From contig CATVYG010000039.1 of the NCBI GenBank assembly GCA_958348225.1, forward strand, positions 1-22,624: a DNA stretch of 22,624 nt. The letters are read 5' to 3'. Every line of letters begins with the position of its first letter. Within the stretch, counting starts at the first letter, position 1. This document shows, piece by piece, positions 6,808 to 13,654 of this stretch. Source of the stretch: an uncultured Collinsella sp. (GTDB taxonomy: Bacteria; Actinomycetota; Coriobacteriia; Coriobacteriales; Coriobacteriaceae). Under the pieces are notes generated by a model, which saw only the letters and a program-made list of their open reading frames with translations, was not told the DNA's origin and ran no database searches. Made by a program: the position numbers and the translations under genes.

Positions 6808-7506
6808 ATGGCAGAAAACAAAGACGAACAGCTCACCGACGAGGAGCTGGCACAGCTCCAGCTGGCAGAGGAGAACGAGAACGCCGTCGACCGCCTGGTC
6901 CAGGAGCTCGGCTGCCCCACGCGCCGCATCCGTCAGTTTGCCGCCCGCGTGCTGCACCTGCTTGCCGAGCGCGATCCGCAGCGCGTCGTGCCCTGCGTGC
7001 CCGCGCTGATCGAGGCGCTCGACCGCCCCGAGGCTCAGACCCGCTGGGAGGCTCTCGATGCCCTGGCGGCGCTCGCCACCACCTGCCCCGAGCAGCTGGG
7101 CGATGCCTTTGAGGGCGCCGAGACCGCGCTGTTCGATGAGATTTCGTCCACGCTGCGCTATGCCGCCTTCCGCCTGCTGTGCGTGTGGGGCGCCACGAGC
7201 GTCGAGCGTTCGCGCGAGGCTTGGCCCATCCTGGACGAGGCCATCCAGTGCTACCACGGCGACCTCGAGTATCGCGACATGCTCGGTTGCCTGTACGAGT
7301 TTGGCCGGGGCGAGATTGACGCCGAGGTCGCCGAGAAGCTCGCGCTGCGCCTTAAGTTCGATGCCGAGAACGGCAAGGGTAGCTATCTCAAGGCCCGTTC
7401 GAGCGAGATTTGCGAAATGCTTGTTAAACGTTTTGGCCTGGATCTCTCCAAAAAGAAGAAGCGTGCTAGCGTAAAAAAATCTGACGACGCCGAAGACGAG
7501 GAGTAA
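6808..7506 (+). CDS. HEAT-repeat-like cytoplasmic protein
   Basis: 232 residues. After an acidic start (DEELAQLQLAEENENAVD) come helical pairs of HEAT type: LGCPTRRIRQFAARVLHLLA, VPALIEALDRPEAQTRWEAL and DALAALATTCPEQL, each with the proline/arginine turn typical of such repeats. The C-terminus is very lysine-rich, then acidic (SKKKKRASVKKSDDAEDEE). No enzyme motif is seen. HEAT arrays act as protein-binding scaffolds; the partner is unknown. The Shine-Dalgarno AAAGAGG lies 5 bases before ATG 6808, and icd starts 6 bases after its stop, so co-translation is likely. Confidence 0.7.
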   Translation: MAENKDEQLTDEELAQLQLAEENENAVDRLVQELGCPTRRIRQFAARVLHLLAERDPQRVVPCVPALIEALDRPEAQTRWEALDALAALATTCPEQLGDAFEGAETALFDEISSTLRYAAFRLLCVWGATSVERSREAWPILDEAIQCYHGDLEYRDMLGCLYEFGRGEIDAEVAEKLALRLKFDAENGKGSYLKARSSEICEMLVKRFGLDLSKKKKRASVKKSDDAEDEE

Positions 7507-7512
7507 CAGATT

Positions 7513-8598
7513 ATGGCGCACGATGTAGTCCTGATTCCTGGTGACGGTGTCGGTCCCGAGATTACGCAGGCCATGCGCCGCGTGGTCGAGGCCACTGGTG
7601 TCCAGATCAACTGGAACGTCCAGGAGGCCGGTGCCGGCGTCATGGACGAGTTTGGCACGCCGCTGCCCCAACATGTGCTCGATGCGGTCGCCGAGACCAA
7701 GGTTGCTATCAAGGGCCCCATCACCACGCCGGTCGGCACGGGTTTCCGCAGCGTTAACGTCGCCCTGCGCAAGCATTTTGACCTGTACGCCTGCGTGCGC
7801 CCCTGCCTGTCGCAGCCGGGCGACGGCTCGCGCTTCCGCGACGTCGACCTGGTTATCGTGCGCGAGAACACCGAGGACCTCTATGCCGGCATCGAGTTCG
7901 ATGAGGGCGCTGCCGAGGTCGAGGAGCTCTCGCAGCTCGTCGAGCGCTCGGGCCAGAAGACCTTCGCCGCGGATTCCGCCATCTCAATCAAGCCGATTTC
8001 CATCGCCAAGAGCCGCCGCATTGTGGAGTACGCTTTTGAGTACGCCCGCCGCTGCGGCCGCAAAAAGGTGACGGCCGTGCATAAGGCCAACATCATGAAG
8101 GCGACCGATGGCCTGTTCCTGCGCGTTGCGCGCGAGGTGGCCGCCAACTATCCCGATATCGAGTTCAACGACAAGATTGTCGACGCCATCTGCATGGGCC
8201 TGGTCCAGAACCCCAACGACTTCGATGTCCTGGTGCTGCCCAACCTGTACGGTGACATTGTGAGCGACCTGTGCGCCGGTCTGGTAGGTGGACTGGGTAT
8301 GGCTCCGGGTTCCAACATCGGTGCCGACTGCGCCATCTTCGAGGCGACGCACGGCTCCGCGCCCGATATCGCTGGCCAGGATATCGCTAACCCCACGGCC
8401 GAGATTCTGTCCGCGGCTATGATGCTCGATCACCTGGGCGAGAACGACGCGGCCAATCGCATTCGCGCCGCCGTTTCTGCCACGCTCGACGAGGGTGAGC
8501 AGGTTACCGGCGACGTTCGTCGTGCCCAGACCGGCTCCGTTGAGGGCGCTGTGGGCACGCAGGCCTTTGCCGATGCCGTTATCGCGCACCTGGCCTAA
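7513..8598 (+). CDS. icd: Isocitrate dehydrogenase, probably NAD-dependent
   Basis: 361 residues, the short IDH/IPMDH form. It converts isocitrate to 2-oxoglutarate and CO2. The IDH substrate loop R79-S-V-N-V-A-L-R is present, as in E. coli Icd, rather than the leucine-dehydrogenase pattern. VRENTEDLYAGIE, KANIMK and a D-x-x-D metal site (VLPNLYGDIVSDL) follow. In EATHGSAPDIAG (277-288) the two residues after Pro284 are Asp-Ile, where E. coli Icd has Lys-Tyr; Asp-Ile marks the NAD-using type. Translation probably uses GAGGAG overlapping the previous gene's end. No citrate synthase or aconitase gene is nearby. Homoisocitrate or related decarboxylating dehydrogenase activity cannot be fully excluded. 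A terminator follows. Confidence 0.88.
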   Translation: MAHDVVLIPGDGVGPEITQAMRRVVEATGVQINWNVQEAGAGVMDEFGTPLPQHVLDAVAETKVAIKGPITTPVGTGFRSVNVALRKHFDLYACVRPCLSQPGDGSRFRDVDLVIVRENTEDLYAGIEFDEGAAEVEELSQLVERSGQKTFAADSAISIKPISIAKSRRIVEYAFEYARRCGRKKVTAVHKANIMKATDGLFLRVAREVAANYPDIEFNDKIVDAICMGLVQNPNDFDVLVLPNLYGDIVSDLCAGLVGGLGMAPGSNIGADCAIFEATHGSAPDIAGQDIANPTAEILSAAMMLDHLGENDAANRIRAAVSATLDEGEQVTGDVRRAQTGSVEGAVGTQAFADAVIAHLA

Positions 8599-8657
8599 GG
8601 CATGCAGACTGCAAACGCCTAAATAGTACTTAAGTGTTTGCGTATAACCTGAGAATC

Positions 8658-8690
8658 AATACGCCCGGCGCTTTGTCGGGCGTATTCTAT
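8658..8690 (+). terminator. Probable terminator after icd
   Basis: AATACGCCCG at 8658-8667 pairs perfectly with CGGGCGTATT at 8677-8686 around a 9-base loop. The T-tract after it is weak (CTATTG), so termination may be partial. Confidence 0.7.
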
Positions 8691-8724
8691 TGCGGACTAT
8701 GTTTCCTAACAAGGAGTAACTGAT

Positions 8725-9819
8725 ATGGGTCTGATTCAAAAGAAGGACGAGAAGGACGAGATCGACGGCATCCAGATCATCGAGCGCGGCGAAGGCCCCG
8801 ATGGTGATGAGGAGGAGAAGATCGATCTGGTCGCCGGTACGTCTGCCGAACATATTGCCGCCGGTACGACGGCCGAGGAGGAGGACGCTCGCCTGGAGGC
8901 AAAGATCGCCGCGGACGCCGCCGACGAGAACCTCATGCCCGAGGAGCAGGACGAGGACGACGATATCCTGGGTTCCGACGAAGACGACCGCGCATCCAAG
9001 CACAAGAAGACGATGATTGCCGCCTTCGTGGTTGCAGTCGTGATCGCTGCTGTGGTCGGCTTCTTTATCGGCAACGGTGGTTTTGGCGGCAAGGGCGTCG
9101 GCTCGGCGACCCTCACCGAGGACCAGCTCGATTCGACCGTGGCAAGCTACAGCTACAACGGCAAGAAGAGCGACATCACCGCGCGCGAGGCCATTGAGAG
9201 CCAGTACAGCCTCGACACCGTCAAGGATGGCGATGGCAACTACACCGCTCCCTCTGCCGACGTCATCCTGTCCTACGTGCGCAACAAGATCCTGCTCGAC
9301 GCTGCCGAGGACGAGGGCATCACCGTTTCTTCTAAGGAGATGAAGAAGTACGCCGAGGATTCCATCGGCACTTCGGACTACAAGACCATGGCCACGCAGT
9401 ATGGCGTGTCCAAGGACCAGGCCAAGCAGATCGTCCGTCAGTCCGCGACGCTGCAGAAGCTCTACAAGAAGAAGGTGGGCGATAGCTCCGCAAGCATGCC
9501 GACCGCCCCGACCGAGCCTGCTGACGGCAACGAGGAGACCGCGAGCAAGGACTACGCCGATTACATCATCAAACTTGCCGGCGACGAGTGGGATAGCGAA
9601 AAGGGCACCTGGAAGGACGCCGATAGCACCTACGCTAAGGCCTTCGCTGACGATGCCTTTACGGCTGATAGCGCTACCTACAAGCAGGCCATGACCGCCT
9701 ATTACACCGCCTACCAGCAGTACTCTTCGCAGGCTTCGAGCGCCAGCTCCAAGTGGACCGAGTATGCTAACGGCCTGTACGCCAAGGCCAACATCAGCAT
9801 CTACGGCCTGTTTGCGTAA
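8725..9819 (+). CDS. Membrane-anchored SurA-N-like (foldase-type) protein with acidic cytoplasmic N-terminus
   Basis: 364 residues. Residues 1-~92 are extremely acidic (stretches such as EEQDEDDDILGSDEDD) and cytoplasmic by the positive-inside rule, because KHKK precedes one hydrophobic helix at about 96-116. The exported part has an alpha-helical SurA-N-like look: a pair of hydrophobic/charged helices around VILSYVRNKILLDAAEDEGITVSSKEMKKYAED and QYGVSKDQAKQIVRQSATLQKLYKKKV. Domains of this kind bind unfolded chains. No parvulin (rotamase) domain is apparent; the C-terminal part is Ala/Ser/Tyr-rich instead. It may therefore be a chaperone or a structural envelope protein without isomerase activity. 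AAGGAG sits 8-9 bases before the ATG, and a strong terminator follows. Confidence 0.7.
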   Translation: MGLIQKKDEKDEIDGIQIIERGEGPDGDEEEKIDLVAGTSAEHIAAGTTAEEEDARLEAKIAADAADENLMPEEQDEDDDILGSDEDDRASKHKKTMIAAFVVAVVIAAVVGFFIGNGGFGGKGVGSATLTEDQLDSTVASYSYNGKKSDITAREAIESQYSLDTVKDGDGNYTAPSADVILSYVRNKILLDAAEDEGITVSSKEMKKYAEDSIGTSDYKTMATQYGVSKDQAKQIVRQSATLQKLYKKKVGDSSASMPTAPTEPADGNEETASKDYADYIIKLAGDEWDSEKGTWKDADSTYAKAFADDAFTADSATYKQAMTAYYTAYQQYSSQASSASSKWTEYANGLYAKANISIYGLFA

Positions 9820-9860
9820 AGATTTGTCTGAGCCACCGAGCGCGTAGCCGAAATATCTGA

Positions 9861-9897
9861 ATAGCCCGCTAGAACGGATGTTGTTCTAGCGGGCTAT
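9861..9897. terminator. Terminator between convergent genes
   Basis: ATAGCCCGCTAGAAC at 9861-9875 pairs perfectly with 9883-9897 around a 7-base loop. The T-run on either side is short. It lies between the + strand foldase-like gene and the minus-strand XRE gene and could serve both. Confidence 0.75.
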
Positions 9898-9928
9898 TTG
9901 CGTTTAGGCGCTGGTGGCTAAATTATGC

Positions 9929-10168
9929 CTATGAATCTTTAAGTCCAAAAAGGTTATCGGCTTCATCGTCAGGCATATATTCCAGCACATCGCCCGGTTG
10001 GCAGTCGAGTGCCCGGCATATCGCATCAAGAGTTGAAAAGCGCACGGCAGAAACCTTGCCCGTCTTGATGCGCGACATATTGACCTGGGAGATGCCCACG
10101 CGTTCCGCAAGCTCTTTGGATGAGATCTTGCGTTCGGCAAGCATGCGGTCGAGCCGCAGAATAATCAT
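9929..10168 (-). CDS. Small XRE/Cro-CI-type regulator (YozG-like)
   Basis: 79 residues, almost entirely one HTH domain: MLAERKISSKELAERVGIS, then SQVNMSRIKTGKVSAVRFSTL as the recognition helix and turn, then LDAICRALDCQPGDVLEY. This is the compact type often encoded next to DUF2975 membrane proteins. AGGGGG lies just upstream of the ATG. It starts 9 bases after the DUF2975 stop, so both are on one transcript from the promoter near 10858-10885. It probably regulates its own operon through the palindromes at 10840-10862. Confidence 0.88.
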   Translation of the reverse strand: MIILRLDRMLAERKISSKELAERVGISQVNMSRIKTGKVSAVRFSTLDAICRALDCQPGDVLEYMPDDEADNLFGLKDS

Positions 10169-10177
10169 GGATTCCCC

Positions 10178-10816
10178 CTAGAGCAACTCGTCATCTTGTT
10201 TTTGCAGGATATACCCGTAGCGGAAGATGCTGGCAATCAGGCAAATAATCAGGCCCGCAAAGAGCATGGAGGGCTCGAATAACTGGCCGGCGAACGCATC
10301 CGTAAAGCTGCCGCCAAATCCTGAGAGTATCATTCCCGTGATTACGGCACCAAGAAGCCTCACGGCAACGCCGCCGATAAGGAATAAATGTCCTACTCGA
10401 CGAAGTGTCTGGTTACATTCAAGGTCAAAGGGCCTGCCTTCCTTTTCAATGTTTAAGAAAAGCCTGCGCACGCTTAGCGCGATGGTAAGCGCGAGGCATG
10501 TCATCAAGAGGCTCCCTATGGCAGTGTGACCATCGTGTGCGACGAGCATAAGTGGGGTCTGCGCATCGGTACCGACGATAGCCAGGCACGGCCCTTCGCC
10601 GCCTTGAAGTTCTACGGATTGGAGACACGACCCTTGGGAGAGGCTAGGCAATACGAGTAGAAGGTCAATCGCAATGACTGCGAGAAGTCCCAGAGCGAGC
10701 GCCACGGTGGTGCAGATTGTGGCCCATTTGCAGATGCGAGTGAGCTTCCTCAGATCGGCTATTGCCTGTTCACGGTCGATGGCTTCATTCGATTTGGATA
10801 CGTTCCAGCGGATCAT
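10178..10816 (-). CDS. DUF2975 family membrane protein
   Basis: 212 residues from ATG 10816 (on the minus strand), chosen because GGAGGAG precedes it directly. An extended start 15 bases upstream lacks such a site. Four membrane segments are visible: TTVALALGLLAVIAIDLLLV, an IGSLLMTCLALTIALSV segment, LFLIGGVAVRLLGAVITGMIL and MLFAGLIICLIASIFRYGYI, with a soluble loop between the first two. Before segment 3, the pair RRLFLNIEKEGRPF and NQTLRRVG is typical of DUF2975. The function of the family is unknown, but it is recurrently paired with YozG-like regulators, as here. Confidence 0.82.
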   Translation of the reverse strand: MIRWNVSKSNEAIDREQAIADLRKLTRICKWATICTTVALALGLLAVIAIDLLLVLPSLSQGSCLQSVELQGGEGPCLAIVGTDAQTPLMLVAHDGHTAIGSLLMTCLALTIALSVRRLFLNIEKEGRPFDLECNQTLRRVGHLFLIGGVAVRLLGAVITGMILSGFGGSFTDAFAGQLFEPSMLFAGLIICLIASIFRYGYILQKQDDELL

Positions 10817-10839
10817 AGCTCCTCCAACCAATGTCTTGG

Positions 10840-10885
10840 ATGATACTTGTATCTCATATCATATTTAATGATAAACGATAAACAA
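10840..10885 (-). promoter_or_regulatory. Promoter and palindromic operator of the DUF2975/XRE pair
   Basis: On the minus strand a -35 TTGTTT (10880-10885) and a -10 TATGAT (10858-10863) are 16 bases apart. Two dyads overlap the -10 and start region: ATGATA...TATCAT at 10840-10862 and the inner GATAC-TT-GTATC at 10842-10853. This is the expected arrangement for autorepression by the XRE protein. The tandem GATAAAC GATAAAC at 10870-10883 reaches into the -35 box. Confidence 0.55.
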
Positions 10886-11040
10886 TTACAGATTAGAGTA
10901 AGTAATGTTTGTGAGACGAATAGCGAGAGCTATGGCTCATTTTGGGTGTCGGAGTTTGGCGCGCGGGGGATGAGGACAAATGTCAAAACTTCCCTTGATC
11001 GCGCAAGCGCTCCATTGTGTTTCCCTAATTCATCTGGGAA

Positions 11041-11126
11041 AACGACTGCAAACGATTGCAAGTAACCGGTGAACGGTCGAAAACTACCGTTCACCGATAA
11101 TCTCAAAACTGGTTCTAACTGGTATT
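11041..11126 (+). promoter_or_regulatory. Distal regulatory cluster upstream of the PTS operon
   Basis: Three ordered elements lie here. The first is a tandem 10-mer, AACGACTGCA AACGATTGCA, at 11041-11060. The second is a perfect 11-bp inverted repeat, CGGTGAACGGT (11067-11077) with ACCGTTCACCG (11086-11096). The third is a tandem AACTGGT at 11107-11113 and 11117-11123, also with a 10-base period. Ten-base spacing puts the sites on one face of the helix. The AACTGGT box recurs before agaS and, inverted, closer to the PTS genes. No gene is seen between 10864 and 11519. Confidence 0.55.
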
Positions 11127-11216
11127 AAGTCAAAAAGACCAATTCACATATCTTCACAATGACCTGCAATTTTTCTACACGCTATTTTTAGCCGCCCTGC
11201 GTTGTTTAGACACAGG

Positions 11217-11317
11217 AAAAGATCCGATCTTTTGCCAAAGCATTTCGGAACGGTTTCAAAACCGCAGGTAGAAGTGTTAACGACCGGTAAACGGTCGATT
11301 TATCACCGTGAGCGGTG
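11217..11317 (+). promoter_or_regulatory. Palindrome-rich middle section of the PTS upstream region
   Basis: Four dyads in 100 bases: AAAAGATC-C-GATCTTTT at 11217-11233, CGGTTT-CA-AAACCG at 11251-11264, ACCGGTAAACGGTCGA at 11283-11298 (15 of 16 bases as at 11065-11080, same orientation), and CACCG-TGAG-CGGTG at 11304-11317. The repeated CGGT half-site suggests a second DNA-binding protein besides the GntR regulator. No confident -10/-35 pair could be picked here. Confidence 0.45.
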
Positions 11318-11390
11318 CAAAAACGTTTTACCGTATGAATCAACGAAAGCGACCTCTTCTGGGGTGATATAGTGACAACAACACGTCACG

Positions 11391-11419
11391 TGGTTACTAC
11401 CAGTTTAGAAACCACTGGT
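11391..11419 (+). promoter_or_regulatory. Putative GntR (AgaR-like) operator before the PTS operon
   Basis: TGGT-TACT-ACCA at 11391-11402 overlaps ACCAGT...ACTGGT (11399-11419). The 12-base core is identical to the one at 15684-15695 before agaS. It lies ~100 bases before the EIIA start, downstream of a TATAGT at 11368-11373 that may be a -10 box without a good -35. Binding here would block elongation or initiation. Confidence 0.6.
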
Positions 11420-11519
11420 CTTCAAAGTACGCTTTCTAAGAAGCTTTAAGGGCGAGCGCCCGCTGGCTTCCGAAAATCATCGGACTCAGATCGTACACAC
11501 CTTCGGAAGGGAAATTTGA

Positions 11520-11963
11520 ATGGTTGGCTTTATTCTTACCGGTCATGGACAGTTCGCACCCGGCCTCGCAAGCGCTATCGCTATGGTTGCTGGCGACCAG
11601 CCCGCTTTTACCGTCGTTCCTTTTGAGGGCGACCAGGCTGCTTCCTACGGTGAGGATCTCCGCGCCGCTATTACCGCCATGCGCGAGGAGTGCGATGGCG
11701 TGCTCGTCTTTACCGACCTGCTTGGTGGCACCCCGTTCAACCAGGCGATGATGATTGCCCAGGATGTCGACAACGTCGAGGTTCTGACCGGCACCAACCT
11801 TCCCATGGTTATTGAGCTTCTGTTCCTCCGCGGCAACGCCACGCTCGCCGAGCTTGGCGAGCAGGCCGTGACCGTTGGCCAGACGGGCATCACCGCCCAG
11901 ACGGTCGCATCCGTTGCCGGCTCCGACGAAGAGGATATCTTCGGCGACGAGGACGGCATCTAA
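11520..11963 (+). CDS. agaF: PTS mannose/fructose/sorbose family EIIA component (GalNAc-type)
   Basis: 147 residues, a stand-alone EIIA domain. It takes phosphate from HPr on His9 (ILTGHGQFAPGL) and passes it to EIIB. The second conserved block, VFTDLLGGTPFNQA (about 63-76), lines the active site. The C-terminus is acidic (SDEEDIFGDEDGI). GGAAGGG lies ~7-8 bases before ATG 11520. It is the first gene of a five-gene operon, and its stop overlaps the yajC start by one base. Assignment to GalNAc/galactosamine rather than mannose rests on the agaS and lacC-like genes downstream. Confidence 0.9.
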   Translation: MVGFILTGHGQFAPGLASAIAMVAGDQPAFTVVPFEGDQAASYGEDLRAAITAMREECDGVLVFTDLLGGTPFNQAMMIAQDVDNVEVLTGTNLPMVIELLFLRGNATLAELGEQAVTVGQTGITAQTVASVAGSDEEDIFGDEDGI

Positions 11964-12244
11964 TGGCCGATTTCGGAGCCAACGTCCTGAGCTCCTCGGT
12001 CGCCCTTTTAGGCCTGCTTGTCATCATGGGCTTGATTTACACCATCTGGTCGCAAATCAACATGAAGAAGAAGCAGAAGTACTTCAAGGAGCTGCACACC
12101 GAGCTCAAGCCGGGTCAAGAGGTTCTTTTCGCCGGCGGTATCTACGGAACCGTCAAAGGCATCGAAGGCGAGAAGGTCCAGATCAAAGTCCGATCCGGAG
12201 CCGTCGTAGATGTTTCGCGTTACGCGATTCAGGAGATCAAGTAA
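11963..12244 (+). CDS. yajC: YajC family protein inside the PTS operon
   Basis: 93 residues: a short outside N-terminus, one membrane helix at about 12-32 (VALLGLLVIMGLIYTIW), a basic stretch MKKKQKYFKEL, and the YajC core LKPGQEVLFAGGIYGTVKGIEGEKVQIKV split over the family's typical G-x-V...G-G-I-x-G-x-V block. YajC is an accessory subunit of the SecDF-YajC translocase, yet no secD/secF is here. Its ATG overlaps the EIIA stop (TAATG-type), so it is translationally coupled to PTS genes. A similar arrangement is known in streptococcal hyaluronate-type PTS loci. It may assist membrane insertion of EIIC/EIID or of a polysaccharide-degrading enzyme; that is inference. Confidence 0.9.
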   Translation: MADFGANVLSSSVALLGLLVIMGLIYTIWSQINMKKKQKYFKELHTELKPGQEVLFAGGIYGTVKGIEGEKVQIKVRSGAVVDVSRYAIQEIK

Positions 12245-12280
12245 CTGTCGTCAGCAAATAACGAAAGGAAGCTGATCAAC

Positions 12281-12763
12281 ATGGCAGAACCCAACATTCT
12301 TCTTACCCGCATCGATAACCGACTGGTTCATGGTCAGGTTGCCACCCAGTGGAACTCCACCCTGGGCTCCAACCTCATCCTCGTCGCCAACGACGACGTG
12401 GCGTCCAACACCATGCGCCAGAACCTCATGAAGATGGCCGCTCCCGCCGGCGTCGCTACGCGTTTCTTCTCTCTGCAGAAGACCATCGACGTCATTGGCA
12501 AGGCGAGCCCGCGCCAGAAGATCTTCATCGTGGCCGAAACACCGGAAGACGTGCTTACGCTCGTCAAGGGCGGTGTGCCTATAAAGAAGGTAAACATCGG
12601 CAACATGCACATGTCGGAAGGAAAGCGCCAAGTCGCCACCTCCGTCGCAGTTAACGACGAGGATGTCGCTGCGTTTAAAGAGCTGCAGGAATTGGGGGTG
12701 GAGTTGGAGATCAGGCGCGTTCCGAGCACGCCTGTTGAGGACACGAGCAAGCTCTTCTCGTAA
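12281..12763 (+). CDS. agaB: PTS mannose/sorbose family EIIB component (GalNAc-type)
   Basis: 160 residues. The phospho-acceptor is His17 in RIDNRLVHGQV, the exact family motif. The remainder has the expected blocks: NDDVASN, PAGVATRFFSLQKTID, PRQKIFIVAETPEDVL, GGVPIKKVNIGNMH and a VAVNDEDVAAFKEL helix. It moves phosphate from EIIA to the sugar at the EIIC/EIID channel. An AAGGAAG lies upstream of the ATG. A paralogue with 85 of 160 identical residues (hand count) sits at 22006-22488 but lacks the histidine. Confidence 0.93.
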   Translation: MAEPNILLTRIDNRLVHGQVATQWNSTLGSNLILVANDDVASNTMRQNLMKMAAPAGVATRFFSLQKTIDVIGKASPRQKIFIVAETPEDVLTLVKGGVPIKKVNIGNMHMSEGKRQVATSVAVNDEDVAAFKELQELGVELEIRRVPSTPVEDTSKLFS

Positions 12764-12780
12764 TCCTCGTGATCCACGTT

Positions 12781-12829
12781 GTCAGGAGTGAAACCCTGAC
12801 GTTCTGTACGTGAAATCCAAAGTGCGTAC
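12781..12829 (+). other. Two hairpins in the EIIB-EIIC spacer
   Basis: GTCAGG/CCTGAC (12781-12800) and GTACG/CGTAC (12806-12829) lie in the only sizeable gap (90 bases) inside the PTS operon. No T-run follows, so they are more likely RNA-processing or stability elements than terminators. Confidence 0.35.
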
Positions 12830-12853
12830 ATACATTTTGAAAGGAGGAGCAAG

Positions 12854-13654
12854 ATGGAATACTCGATCATCCAGATCGCTCTGGTCTTCGTCGTCACGTT
12901 CATCGCGGCAATCGACCAGTTTGACTTCCTCGAGTCTCTCTATCAGCCCATCGTCACCGGCGCCGTCATCGGTCTTATCCTTGGCGACCTCAACACCGGT
13001 CTTCTCGTGGGTGGTACCTATCAGCTCATGACGATCGGCAACATGCCGATCGGAGGCGCTCAGCCGCCTAACGCCGTCATCGGCGGCATCATGGCAGCCA
13101 TTCTCGCTATCGCCACGGGCCTCGAGCCCAACGCGGCAGTCGGTCTCGCCATTCCGTTCGCTCTGCTTGGCCAGCTCGGCGTTACCCTGGTCTTCACGCT
13201 TATGTCCCCGCTTATGTCCACGGCCGATAACATGGCTCACAACGCGGACACCAAGGGCATCGAGCGCCTGAACTACTTCGCCATGGCTCTGCTCGGCCTG
13301 ATCTTCGCTGTCGTCGTCACCCTGTTCTTCATCGCTGGCGCTACCATTGGTCAGACCATCGCTTCCGCCATCCCGACTTGGCTGCAGACCGGTCTGTCCG
13401 CTGCAGGCGGCATGATGCGCTTCGTCGGCTTCGCCGTCCTGCTCAAGGTTATGATGAACCGCGATATGTGGGGCTTCTTCCTCATGGGCTTTGGCCTCGC
13501 GCTCATCACCGTTGCCAACGATTCGCTGGCAACCCCTGCTCTGCTCATCCTCGCTCTCATCGGCTTCGGCATCGCTTTCTGGGACTTCCAGCAGCAGACC
13601 GAGCTGAAGGGTGCAGCTGTTTCTGACGGAGGTGACTTCGAAGATGGCATCTAA
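12854..13654 (+). CDS. agaC: PTS EIIC permease, mannose/sorbose family (GalNAc-type)
   Basis: 266 residues, normal size. It forms the sugar-translocating membrane subunit with EIID. The N-terminal helix runs IIQIALVFVVTFIAAIDQFDF. The conserved TGAVIGLILGDLNTGLLVGGTYQLM and MPIGGAQPPNAVIGGIMA blocks (given in part) carry the G-D and P-P-N motifs of EIIC. Six to eight further hydrophobic segments follow. AAAGGAGGAG directly precedes ATG 12854. The 3' end overlaps the EIID start by 11 bases, giving tight coupling of the two membrane subunits. Confidence 0.93.
   Translation: MEYSIIQIALVFVVTFIAAIDQFDFLESLYQPIVTGAVIGLILGDLNTGLLVGGTYQLMTIGNMPIGGAQPPNAVIGGIMAAILAIATGLEPNAAVGLAIPFALLGQLGVTLVFTLMSPLMSTADNMAHNADTKGIERLNYFAMALLGLIFAVVVTLFFIAGATIGQTIASAIPTWLQTGLSAAGGMMRFVGFAVLLKVMMNRDMWGFFLMGFGLALITVANDSLATPALLILALIGFGIAFWDFQQQTELKGAAVSDGGDFEDGI

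Noticed and set aside
8611..8641. Inverted GCAAAC...GTTTGC before the icd terminator
   Set aside because: Only six paired bases with a long centre; could be chance or a minor extra hairpin.
10847..11065. 72-codon + strand frame in the PTS upstream region
   Set aside because: No ribosome site, atypical composition, and it runs across the minus-strand promoter and the tandem repeat; more likely non-coding.
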